Below, piece after piece: positions 1-6,346 of a stretch of 6,346 nt of DNA (positions within the stretch are counted from its first letter, which is position 1; each line of letters opens with the position of its first letter). Origin of the DNA: Halieaceae bacterium. GTDB taxonomy: Bacteria > Pseudomonadota > Gammaproteobacteria > Pseudomonadales > Halieaceae. The stretch is from assembly GCA_018666055.1 (NCBI GenBank), contig JABJAS010000174.1, positions 1 through 6,346 of the forward strand, in the 5' to 3' direction. The translations under genes and the position numbers were made by a program. Under the pieces are notes generated by a model. It worked only from the letters and a program-made list of their open reading frames with translations, ran no database searches and was not told the origin of the DNA.

Positions 1-883
1 AATCAAGCTCAGCATATTCGCTCGAGGAAAAGAAAAACTGGAGAGAACGACTGATTTGCGATTCAACCGCGTCGAGGAAAGGCGCTAACACCGCCTCTTC
101 ATAATCGTCAGGCTCACAACCATCGGGTAAACCGCCCTGCTTCTTCGCACGACCGGCTTCTTCGAAAGAGAGTCCGTAGCGACTCATAATATCTTCCGTC
201 AGCTGCATACCACCAAATAAGTGCTCTCGGGTGTAAATCGATTCGTCGCCTGCAAAGACCGACAGCGTCGTCATACTGGCGCCGATATCCACCATCCCAA
301 CCGCGTGATGCTGTCCCGCCGGCAGCTGGCTCGTGAGCAAGGTCATCGCGCGCTCCCGAGCGAACACCTCAATATCCATGATGACCGGCGTCAACCCTGC
401 TATTGCCAGGGCACCAACACGAGATTCAATCGTCTCTTGACGACAAGCAGCCAGCAAAACATGAACGTGGTTGTCTTGGCCTGATATCGGCCCTAACGCC
501 TCAAAATCCATTGCCACTTCGTCTAACGGATAAGGGATGTACTGATCAGCCTCTAAAGTCAGCTGCGCCTCGATATCTTCCTCGGATAGCCCCGCTGGCA
601 TCGCAATCGTTTTGGTAATGACCGCGGAGCCCGAAACCGCAGCGACCGCGCGCCGAGCCTTGGTGCCAGAACGGCCCACTAAGTCACGAATGACTTCCGC
701 GACAAGCTCGGCATGATTCACGGTCTTCTCAATAACGGCTTCGGGAGGGAGTGGCGCAACAGCGTAACTTTCTACGCGATAATCGACGCCTTTGCGGCTT
801 AGCTCCAACAGTTTTACCGTCGTCGAGCTGATATCGATGCCCACCAATGGGGGCACCTTGCCAAAGCCTAGTTTTGTCAACAC
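1..883 (-). CDS. pilM: PilM, type IV pilus inner-membrane platform actin-like protein (3' end cut by window edge)
   Basis: PilM is a cytoplasmic FtsA/actin-fold ATP-binding protein. It docks on the N-terminal tail of PilN and links the PilNOP alignment complex to the pilus assembly motors. Reading the minus strand from GTG at 883 gives 294 open codons to the window edge. Residues 15-25 (GIDISSTTVKL) are the first phosphate-binding loop, residues 112-119 are the family-typical ADQYIPYP, and D199 in VDIGAS begins the second phosphate loop. Residues near the cut (QISRSLQFFF) also match the family. P. aeruginosa PilM is about 354 residues, so roughly 60 are missing; pilNOPQ would be expected beyond the edge. 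The GTG start has AGGA seven bases upstream. TTG at 880-878 is an alternative start one codon shorter. The gene is divergent from mrcA, as in Pseudomonas. No frameshift was seen over the stretches I translated. Confidence 0.96.
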   Translation of the reverse strand, partial: MLTKLGFGKVPPLVGIDISSTTVKLLELSRKGVDYRVESYAVAPLPPEAVIEKTVNHAELVAEVIRDLVGRSGTKARRAVAAVSGSAVITKTIAMPAGLSEEDIEAQLTLEADQYIPYPLDEVAMDFEALGPISGQDNHVHVLLAACRQETIESRVGALAIAGLTPVIMDIEVFARERAMTLLTSQLPAGQHHAVGMVDIGASMTTLSVFAGDESIYTREHLFGGMQLTEDIMSRYGLSFEEAGRAKKQGGLPDGCEPDDYEEAVLAPFLDAVESQISRSLQFFFSSSEYAELD

Positions 884-890
884 GATTCAA

Positions 891-894
891 TCCT
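891..894 (-). promoter_or_regulatory. Ribosome binding site of pilM
   Basis: AGGA on the minus strand lies seven bases before the GTG at 883-881 and ten before the next codon, TTG. This spacing favours the GTG as the pilM start. Confidence 0.6.
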
Positions 895-1081
895 TTGAGT
901 GTGTCGATAGCCCAGTCCAGAGCTAAAGTTCTGTCACCACCCTAACACGCCCTGATTTCGAATTTAAGTCTAACCAGAATCGGTAAAAGGTCACTTAATA
1001 CCGTGTGCAATGTGAAAACCCTACAGAAGCGCTGATAGGTTTCCCTTATAGTTTCACCACTTGCCCACCGGCCCCTGCGAT

Positions 1082-1102
1082 AGACAGCCGATCGGCTTGT
1101 CT
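1082..1102. promoter_or_regulatory. Imperfect inverted repeat in the mrcA upstream region
   Basis: The core AGCCGATCGGCT (1086-1097) is a perfect 12-base palindrome. Outside it AGAC (1082-1085: A, G, A, C) pairs with GTCT (1099-1102) if one T is bulged, giving arms of nine bases around GATC. It ends 27 bases before the mrcA GTG. It could be an operator for a dimeric regulator or, in RNA, a leader hairpin with a GATC loop. No T run follows, so an intrinsic terminator is unlikely. The function is inferred only from symmetry and place. Confidence 0.4.
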
Positions 1103-1117
1103 CGGCACTAACAGCTC

Positions 1118-1121
1118 GGAG
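1118..1121 (+). promoter_or_regulatory. Ribosome binding site of mrcA
   Basis: GGAG lies eight bases before GTG at 1130, which supports that start over the in-frame ATG at 1151 (residue 8), where no comparable purine run is suitably spaced. Confidence 0.7.
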
Positions 1122-1129
1122 ATCCCAGC

Positions 1130-3538
1130 GTGGTAAAAGCCAGAAAACTCATGCAATACGCGGCGTTGCTCGCCAGCGTGGGAGTTTGGTGGCTGGCAGG
1201 ACTCTACCTTTACCTGAGCCCTAATCTTCCGGAAGCCGATACGCTACGCAATATCACCCTGCAAACGCCCATGCGGGTCGTCAGCAGAGAGGGCGCACTC
1301 ATTGGCCAGTTTGGGGAGCAGAAAAGAAAACCCCTCCAATTTGACCAAATCCCGCAAAGCTTTATCGACGCGCTGCTGGCCGCAGAGGATGATGGTTTTT
1401 TCAACCATTCCGGTATCGAGCCGCTGAGCCTAGGCAGGGCCATATCAGAGCTGATACTCACAGGTAAAAAGGGCAGCGGTGGCTCAACGCTCACTATGCA
1501 GGTTGCGCGCAACTACTTTCTCTCTCTTGAGCGAACCTTCTTGCGCAAATTCAACGAAATTTTACTGGCACTAGAAATCGAACAAACGCTGTCTAAAGCT
1601 GAGATTTTTGAACTCTATGTCAATCGCGTGTTCCTGGGGCACCGGGCCTACGGATTCGAGGCGGCCGCCGAAACCTACTACGGCAAACCCCTTGCCGACC
1701 TCAGCCTGGCGCAACACGCCATGCTGGCCGGCATACCCAAGGCACCCTCCCGCAATAACCCCCTGAGCAACCCCGATAAAGGCAAAATTCGGCGCGACTG
1801 GATTTTGGGCCGAATGGCCAGCCTCGGCCAGATCACAGAAGCCGAAAAGATCGCGGCACGCAATACGCCCGTGAGCGCAGGCTTTTTTGGTCAGGTAGTC
1901 GAGGTGGATGCCGATTATGTGGCCGAAATGGTCCGTCAGGAGATGGTCGAGCGTTTTGGCAATGCGGCTTACAACGATGGATATGTGGTCTTCACCACCA
2001 TCGACGCAGACATGCAGCAAGCGGCACACGACGCCCTATTAAAAGGTTTGCGCACCTATGACTGGCGCCACGGCTGGCGCGGACCTGAGCGCCGTTTAGC
2101 CCCGCGCGAAGGAGAGACTGCGGAAGAAGCGCTGGCCCGCTGGCATGAGGCGCTGCGCGCGATGCCGACGATCGCTGAACTGCCGCCCGCTATTGTGACC
2201 GAGGTCAGCGAGACCGGCGTGACCGCCCTCATCAAGTCTGGCGAGGACATTTTAGTCTCCTGGCAGGATAATCTCGCCAAGGTGCGTCGTTACCGCTCAG
2301 TCAATCAAACCCGTGCACCAGAAAAGACCGCCGCCGATTTATTGGCCCCGGGAGATTTAATCCGAGTTCATTTAGTCGAAGGGCAATGGCGCCTAACGCA
2401 AGTACCGAAAGCGCAATCTGCACTGGTGTCGTTGGATCCCAAGCATGGTGCCATTCGCGCGCTGGTCGGCGGCATGGGCTTCGAACTGTCTAAATTTAAT
2501 CGCGCGACACAAGCGCGGCGGCAGCCCGGCTCTAACTTCAAACCGTTTCTTTATGCCAACGCCCTCACTCGGGGCATTACCCCGTCAACAGTGATCAACG
2601 ATGCGCCGGTCGTTCTGGACAACCTAGCGGCGGGAGAGATCTGGCGCCCAGAGAATGACAGCGGTAAATTCTATGGCCCCACTCGGCTGCGGGAAGCACT
2701 GGCATTTTCCCGTAATCTGGTCTCTATTCGGGTGTTACAGCGCGTCGGCGTGCGGACCTTCATCGACTTTGTGGAGGGCCTTGGCTTCGATACCGAGGGC
2801 ATGCAAGCAAACCTCACTCTGGCTTTGGGAACTCATGCCTTTACGCCGCTCGATATCGCAACGGGTTATTCCATTCTCGCTAATGAGGGCTTCAAAGTAG
2901 AACCTTGGCTGATCGACCGTATCGAGAATGCGAAAGGCGACATCGTCTACGCTGCCGATCCCCTCGTGGCCTGCCCCGAGTGCACGAATACCCAGCTAGC
3001 AGAGAGCGAGATGACCCGCATGGAGGATATCTTAGGTACCGCGGTACCGGAGGTGCGTGCCGCGACTCGTGTCATGGACCCGAGGGTGGCGTACATCATT
3101 GCTTCCTTTTTACGAGAAGCCATACAGCGCGGCACCGGGCGCAGAGCAAAAGTACTGGAGCGAACCGATATTGGCGGTAAAACCGGCACCACTAATGGCC
3201 CAAGAGATGCTTGGTTCTCTGGATTCAACGGTGACTTAGTCACGACGACTTGGCTGGGGTTCGACGACTACAGCCCACTGGGCCGACGAGAATTCGGTGG
3301 CACAGCCGCCCTGCCCATTTGGATCGACTTCATGCGCGAAGCCTTGCCGTCACCACAACCCGATGCCCCCATGCCACCTGGCATAGTGCGGCTCAGCGTC
3401 GATCGGGACTCCGGGTTGCGAGTGCAAGGTAGCCCCAGCAATAGCGTCATGGAATATTTTTTAGAAGAATCACTGCCAGACTGGGGTGACGATGCGAGTG
3501 AGCCAATTGACACCGAAACGCTAGAGGGGATTTTTTAG
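1130..3538 (+). CDS. mrcA: Penicillin-binding protein 1A, bifunctional peptidoglycan glycosyltransferase/transpeptidase
   Basis: PBP1A (also called PonA) polymerises lipid II into glycan strands and cross-links the stem peptides in the periplasm, anchored by one N-terminal membrane helix. The 802 residues are in order: a short basic tail, a hydrophobic segment at about 9-30, the GT51 domain with catalytic E86 in AAEDDGFF and the motifs GGSTLTMQ (117-124) and E143 in FNEILLA, an OB-like insertion at about 318-425, and the transpeptidase domain. The latter has S468-N-F-K471 (SxxK), S527-R-N529 (SxN) and K684-TGT. The C-terminal tail is acidic and ends in IF, resembling the end of E. coli PBP1A. 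The length fits the family (P. aeruginosa about 822, E. coli about 850). The GTG start is chosen because GGAG lies eight bases upstream and because starting at M8 would remove the positive residues ahead of the membrane helix. All catalytic motifs are intact. Outer-membrane lipoprotein LpoA is the known activator in enterics; it is not in this window. Confidence 0.97.
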   Translation: MVKARKLMQYAALLASVGVWWLAGLYLYLSPNLPEADTLRNITLQTPMRVVSREGALIGQFGEQKRKPLQFDQIPQSFIDALLAAEDDGFFNHSGIEPLSLGRAISELILTGKKGSGGSTLTMQVARNYFLSLERTFLRKFNEILLALEIEQTLSKAEIFELYVNRVFLGHRAYGFEAAAETYYGKPLADLSLAQHAMLAGIPKAPSRNNPLSNPDKGKIRRDWILGRMASLGQITEAEKIAARNTPVSAGFFGQVVEVDADYVAEMVRQEMVERFGNAAYNDGYVVFTTIDADMQQAAHDALLKGLRTYDWRHGWRGPERRLAPREGETAEEALARWHEALRAMPTIAELPPAIVTEVSETGVTALIKSGEDILVSWQDNLAKVRRYRSVNQTRAPEKTAADLLAPGDLIRVHLVEGQWRLTQVPKAQSALVSLDPKHGAIRALVGGMGFELSKFNRATQARRQPGSNFKPFLYANALTRGITPSTVINDAPVVLDNLAAGEIWRPENDSGKFYGPTRLREALAFSRNLVSIRVLQRVGVRTFIDFVEGLGFDTEGMQANLTLALGTHAFTPLDIATGYSILANEGFKVEPWLIDRIENAKGDIVYAADPLVACPECTNTQLAESEMTRMEDILGTAVPEVRAATRVMDPRVAYIIASFLREAIQRGTGRRAKVLERTDIGGKTGTTNGPRDAWFSGFNGDLVTTTWLGFDDYSPLGRREFGGTAALPIWIDFMREALPSPQPDAPMPPGIVRLSVDRDSGLRVQGSPSNSVMEYFLEESLPDWGDDASEPIDTETLEGIF

Positions 3539-3545
3539 GGCAAAA

Positions 3546-3568
3546 AAAAGCCGGCACAGCCGGCTTTT
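3546..3568. terminator. Bidirectional Rho-independent terminator between mrcA and rpmE
   Basis: AAAAGCCGGC (3546-3555), loop ACA, then GCCGGCTTTT (3559-3568) form a perfect ten-base-pair stem. Reading plus, the GC stem is followed by four T, starting seven bases after the mrcA stop. Reading minus, it is followed by eight T (the A run at 3542-3549), starting 15 bases after the rpmE stop. The longer T run suggests stronger termination of rpmE than of mrcA. Confidence 0.93.
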
Positions 3569-3583
3569 CAAACAATGCTTCGA

Positions 3584-3799
3584 TTACTTCGAGAGGCTTC
3601 GCCCACCGAATCGCTTGTTAAACCGATCCACTCGACCCCCTGTATCGACAATTTTCTGCTTGCCGGTATAGAAAGGGTGACACTGGCTACACACATCTAA
3701 GGAGATGTCTTCGCTTAGGGTAGACCGAGTCTTTATCTCGTTACCACAGCTACATCGAGCCGTTATTTCGCCGTACTGTGGATGAATATCAGCTTTCAC
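3584..3799 (-). CDS. rpmE: 50S ribosomal protein L31, zinc-binding (C+) type
   Basis: L31 is a small protein of the large subunit that helps form bridge contacts with the 30S head. The 71-residue product ([11 protein letters not shown] near the start, [12 protein letters not shown] at residues 53-64) is close to E. coli L31 (70 residues). Cysteines C16, C18, C37 and C40 are the four zinc ligands, so this is the zinc-containing form rather than the cysteine-free paralogue that some bacteria make under zinc starvation. The GTG at 3799 is preferred over longer in-frame readings that begin near 3946: GGAGG sits five bases upstream, the family starts exactly here, and a longer reading would run through the promoter. 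The gene stands alone, convergent with mrcA and divergent from priA, with its own promoter and terminator. No obvious Zur box was seen upstream. Confidence 0.97.
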   Translation of the reverse strand: MKADIHPQYGEITARCSCGNEIKTRSTLSEDISLDVCSQCHPFYTGKQKIVDTGGRVDRFNKRFGGRSLSK

Positions 3800-3804
3800 G
3801 CCAA

Positions 3805-3809
3805 CCTCC
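3805..3809 (-). promoter_or_regulatory. Strong ribosome binding site of rpmE
   Basis: GGAGG on the minus strand is five bases before the GTG at 3799. It fixes the L31 start and rules out the upstream in-frame extension. The flanking bases can pair with an upstream CCAAC, as described under findings. Confidence 0.85.
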
Positions 3810-3841
3810 AATAATCTTGTTGGGTGCAAAAAAGAGGGCGG

Positions 3842-3869
3842 ATAATACCAGAGCCTCCACCGATAGCAA
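3842..3869 (-). promoter_or_regulatory. Sigma70 promoter of rpmE with extended -10
   Basis: On the minus strand TTGCTA (3869-3864) and TATTAT (3847-3842) are separated by 16 bases. The -10 differs from TATAAT at one base and is preceded by TGG, making an extended -10 (TGnTATTAT). Transcription would start near 3835, giving a leader of about 36 bases. This is the best promoter match in the window. Confidence 0.75.
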
Positions 3870-3935
3870 CATGGAATACGCCCACTCCCCCGCTTTAGTA
3901 CACTAGGGACCGTTAAGACGCATATTGAGTTCAGC

Positions 3936-6140
3936 TTGACCGACACCGCTCAAAACATCCCCCACGATCAGACGGTCTGGCGCTGTGCTGTTCCGACACC
4001 GTTGAGGCGACTATTTGATTATCTGCCACCGGAAGGTTGGTCGGGCGATATTGAGCCGGGCAGCAGAGTGCGCGTCCCTTTTGGGCATCGCACACTGGTT
4101 GCCATCGTGGTGAGTCTGGCCAAAACATCTGACCTGCCCTCGACACGACTGCGTCAATGCGCCGCTGTCTTAGATATCAAGCCACTGTATTCCTCATCAC
4201 TTAAGCAGTTAGTACAGTGGGCCGCCGAGTACTATCAGCATCCGGTCGGTGAAGTGTGGCCCTTGGCGTTGTCACCCGGTGAACGGCGGGGTCATTCTGA
4301 GCGCCCCCTGGGCAGTCCCGGTATCAAACTCACGCTGCGAGGCTCTGGTTTGGCACCTAACACGCCCCATGGCGCGCCAAAACAAGCAGGTTTGATCAAC
4401 TTATTGCGAACAGACCCGCTAAAACTAGACAAAGCCAGGGCCTTGGGTTTCCAGCGATCGGTGATCAACGCGTTGATCGAAAAAGACCTCATTGAAACCT
4501 GTGAAATCCGGCGACCCGAGCCATGGCAGACAAAAACTGCTCCCTTGGTTGCTAATCCGGAACAGCAAACGGTAATCGATAGCGTGCGGTCGTCTTTACA
4601 CCACTTTCAGGTCCACTTGCTCTATGGCGTTACTGGAAGCGGTAAGACAGAGGTCTATCTTCAAACGATTGCCACTTGCCTTAATCAAGGCCGGCAGGCC
4701 CTTGTGTTACTGCCTGAAATTGCGCTGACACCGCAGACTCTAGCGCGTTTCGAAGCGCGGTTTGAAGCCCCTGTGATTGCCTTACACTCTGGAATTGGCG
4801 ACGCGGCGCGCGATCGCGCATGGGCCGCCGCACGTCATGGCCACGCCGCTATTATTCTAGGGACACGATCTACCGTATTTGTCCCCATACACCGCTTGGG
4901 TCTCATTGTGGTCGACGAGGAACATGACGCCGCTTTCATCCAACAAGATGGTCTGCGTTACTCCGCCAGGGATGTCGCCATCAAACGTGCTCAGCTCGAA
5001 GGATGCAGCGTTCTATTGGGTAGCGCCACACCGAGCCTGGAAAGCTGGCATAACGCTGAAAAGCAGCGCTATCAGTACCACGTGCTCTCGCAACGCGCGG
5101 GTGACAGCCAGTTGCCCGAGCAGCGGCTCATCGACATCAGTGGATTGGAACTGTCCGCAGGATTATCTGCCGAACTGATCAGTCACATCGAGCAGACACT
5201 GAACAACGGGGAGCAGGTGCTGGTCTTTCTCAATCGCCGTGGCTTTGCCAATGCGTTGCTCTGCCATGACTGTGGCTGGAGCAGTGACTGTCCCGATTGT
5301 GACGCGCGCATGACACTCCATAAAACGCCCCCTGCACTGCATTGCCACCATTGCGATCGCCGCAATCCTCTTCCAAGCCACTGCCCCGCCTGCGGCAGCA
5401 GGCGTTTAGTCGGCACGGGTATTGGCACACAACAGACAGAGGCGTTTCTAGCTGGACGCTTTGCGGCTTACCCAGTGGTTCGAGTCGACAGTGATACGGT
5501 GTCCAGCAAGGCCGCGATACCAGAGCTGATCGATCAACTCGCCAACGCTGACCCTATCCTCATGGTTGGCACCCAAATGCTCAGCAAAGGCCACCACTTT
5601 CCTCACGTGACACTGGTGGCAGTCGTCGATGCAGACGCACTGCTCTTCAGCCCTGACTTTCGTGGCGAAGAGCGGCTACTGCAACTGTTAACCCAAGTTG
5701 CTGGCCGATCTGGTCGGGACCGCAAACCGGGACAGGTCATTATTCAGACTCGACATCCCGAGCACCCCTTAATACGAGGGCTTGACGCGCCATACCATTC
5801 CTTACTGCCCGACCTGCTGAGGCAGCGAGCCCAGGCCCATTTGCCACCCTATGGCGCTCTCGCGGTCCTCCGGTGTGACAGCCACAGTAAACAAGAGGGC
5901 CTAGACTTTCTTCGCGGGTTGAAGGACGGGACACCACCCATCGAGGCCCATTATATTGGCCCCCTGCCTGCGGCAATGGCGCGACGAAAAAATCGCTACC
6001 GCAGCCAACTCATTATCACTGCCAAAACGCGGCCCGCATTAGCGCATACTGTTGCCGCACTGGTCTCTCAGGCAGAATTGGGGGCGCGTTCGCGCCAGTT
6101 GAGTTGGTCAGTCGATATCGACCCCTATGAAACCTTGTGA
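3936..6140 (+). CDS. priA: PriA, primosomal replication restart helicase (3'-5' DNA helicase)
   Basis: PriA recognises stalled forks and D-loops, unwinds the lagging-strand arm using ATP and starts reloading of DnaB through PriB/DnaT or PriC. The 734 residues match the E. coli length (732). An N-terminal 3' DNA-end binding domain begins near residue 13 ([20 protein letters not shown]). The helicase core has Walker A GVTGSGKT (231-238), DEEH (327-330), GSATPS (362-367), [10 protein letters not shown] (545-554) and QVAGRSGR (587-594). Eight cysteines (443, 446, 452, 455, 470, 473, 483, 486) form the two zinc sites inside lobe 2. All expected motifs are present. The start is TTG at 3936: the frame is closed by a stop at 3864, there is no ATG or GTG before the conserved domain, and a weak GAG lies six bases upstream. 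Low translation would suit a low-copy protein. It is divergent from rpmE and upstream of argS, as in Pseudomonas. Confidence 0.96.
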   Translation: MTDTAQNIPHDQTVWRCAVPTPLRRLFDYLPPEGWSGDIEPGSRVRVPFGHRTLVAIVVSLAKTSDLPSTRLRQCAAVLDIKPLYSSSLKQLVQWAAEYYQHPVGEVWPLALSPGERRGHSERPLGSPGIKLTLRGSGLAPNTPHGAPKQAGLINLLRTDPLKLDKARALGFQRSVINALIEKDLIETCEIRRPEPWQTKTAPLVANPEQQTVIDSVRSSLHHFQVHLLYGVTGSGKTEVYLQTIATCLNQGRQALVLLPEIALTPQTLARFEARFEAPVIALHSGIGDAARDRAWAAARHGHAAIILGTRSTVFVPIHRLGLIVVDEEHDAAFIQQDGLRYSARDVAIKRAQLEGCSVLLGSATPSLESWHNAEKQRYQYHVLSQRAGDSQLPEQRLIDISGLELSAGLSAELISHIEQTLNNGEQVLVFLNRRGFANALLCHDCGWSSDCPDCDARMTLHKTPPALHCHHCDRRNPLPSHCPACGSRRLVGTGIGTQQTEAFLAGRFAAYPVVRVDSDTVSSKAAIPELIDQLANADPILMVGTQMLSKGHHFPHVTLVAVVDADALLFSPDFRGEERLLQLLTQVAGRSGRDRKPGQVIIQTRHPEHPLIRGLDAPYHSLLPDLLRQRAQAHLPPYGALAVLRCDSHSKQEGLDFLRGLKDGTPPIEAHYIGPLPAAMARRKNRYRSQLIITAKTRPALAHTVAALVSQAELGARSRQLSWSVDIDPYETL

Positions 6141-6147
6141 ATTCCTT

Positions 6148-6161
6148 GGCTGGAGCCAGCC
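6148..6161. repeat. Short palindromic hairpin after priA
   Basis: GGCTGG and CCAGCC flank AG, a perfect 14-base palindrome starting eight bases after the priA stop. In RNA it would fold with five pairs and a GAGC loop. No T run follows, so it is not a convincing intrinsic terminator and probably allows read-through into argS. Confidence 0.45.
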
Positions 6162-6233
6162 CAGTGGGTCGGCGATAATGAGCAGTGAGCCGCGCGACCT
6201 GCGCGAGCAGCGCATAACTTTGACAGGACAACC

Positions 6234-6346
6234 ATGAAATCTGAACTGGCTACGCTGATTACTTCAGGGTTACAAAAACTCGTCGCAGCTGGCGTGCTGC
6301 CGGTCATGCCCGACGTCGTGCCACAAATTGACCATCCGAAAGATAC
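6234..6346 (+). CDS. argS: Arginyl-tRNA synthetase, N-terminal fragment (cut by window edge)
   Basis: ArgS charges tRNA-Arg with arginine in the cytoplasm. Only 37 codons are visible (MKSELATLITSGLQKLVAAG, then VLP, a stretch of variable residues and HPKD). They fit the start of the ArgS additional N-terminal domain, which in gammaproteobacteria reads M-K-x3-L-x2-L then GVLP and leads to a KDxxHGDFA-like segment just past the edge. AGGA (6225-6228) five bases before the ATG supports the start. The place directly after priA on the same strand, 93 bases away, matches the Pseudomonas order priA-argS and raises confidence. The catalytic HIGH and KMSK-region motifs are outside the window, so the call rests on a short match plus context. 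Confidence 0.85.
   Translation, partial: MKSELATLITSGLQKLVAAGVLPVMPDVVPQIDHPKD

Larger units (their letters stand above)
884..1129. other. Divergent pilM / mrcA intergenic region
   Basis: These 246 bases separate two start codons facing outward, so both promoters should lie here. I see no convincing small gene. On the plus strand TATAGT at 1047-1052 resembles a sigma70 -10 box and would give a leader of about 70 bases for mrcA, but the bases 16-18 upstream (around 1024-1030, CAGAAGC) do not resemble TTGACA, so this is a weak candidate. No paired -35 and -10 stood out for pilM on the minus strand. The middle part (about 955-1010) is AT-richer than the flanking genes. An imperfect inverted repeat at 1082-1102 is listed separately. 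Confidence 0.7.

Noticed and set aside
221..618. Two plus-strand open frames of 87 and 71 codons
   Set aside because: They are antisense shadows of pilM, with compositions unlike real proteins and no family resemblance.
1047..1052. TATAGT as a firm mrcA promoter
   Set aside because: The -10 resemblance is real but no -35 lies at the proper distance, so I mention it only as a weak candidate in the intergenic entry.
1571..2029. A 152-codon open frame on the minus strand inside mrcA
   Set aside because: It lies wholly inside a clear PBP1A gene on the other strand, has no recognisable domain and is one of several open shadow frames typical of moderately GC-rich coding sequence.
3531..3536. Run of six T at the end of mrcA as a possible frameshift site
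   Set aside because: The stop codon follows at once, the C-terminus ending in IF resembles that of E. coli PBP1A, and no stimulating element or useful alternative frame is evident.
3584..3946. A 120-residue version of L31 beginning further upstream
   Set aside because: The extra 49 residues resemble no L31 protein, run through the rpmE promoter and leader, and lack a ribosome binding site; GTG at 3799 with GGAGG matches the family start.
6220..6225. Consensus -35 hexamer TTGACA just before argS
   Set aside because: A matching -10 would fall inside the argS coding region (about 6243-6248, GAACTG) and does not resemble TATAAT; the purines here serve the ribosome binding site.

Overview
The window is ordinary chromosomal DNA from a gammaproteobacterium that carries type IV pilus genes. 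The evidence is the protein content (PilM, PBP1A, zinc-type L31, PriA, ArgS), the Pseudomonas-like gene order and the moderately GC-rich coding sequence. I cannot name a genus; a Pseudomonas relative or a marine gammaproteobacterium would both fit.

Layout from left to right. (1) Positions 1-883, minus strand: the first ~294 codons of pilM, the cytoplasmic actin-like subunit of the type IV pilus alignment complex, cut by the left edge. (2) Positions 884-1129: a 246-base divergent intergenic region that must hold the pilM and mrcA control signals; its clearest structure is an imperfect dyad at 1082-1102. (3) Positions 1130-3538, plus: complete mrcA (ponA), the bifunctional peptidoglycan synthase PBP1A. 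(4) Positions 3546-3568: a perfect-stem hairpin with A and T runs on its two sides, acting as a shared terminator for the convergent mrcA and rpmE. (5) Positions 3584-3799, minus: complete rpmE, ribosomal protein L31 of the zinc-binding type, with an extended -10 promoter at 3842-3869. (6) Positions 3936-6140, plus: complete priA, the replication restart helicase, divergent from rpmE and starting at TTG. (7) Positions 6141-6233: a 93-base gap with a small palindromic hairpin. (8) From 6234: the first 37 codons of argS, arginyl-tRNA synthetase, cut by the right edge.

The genes serve separate housekeeping jobs: pilus assembly and twitching or DNA uptake (pilM), cell wall synthesis (mrcA), translation (rpmE, argS) and restart of collapsed replication forks (priA). 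priA and argS lie in the same direction and may be co-transcribed. I found no mobile element, CRISPR array, tRNA or rRNA, phage gene, defence system or unexplained long ORF. No previously undescribed system is visible. The points most worth a second look are the four non-ATG starts among five genes, the short rpmE leader with alternative pairings around its ribosome binding site, and the dyad upstream of mrcA.
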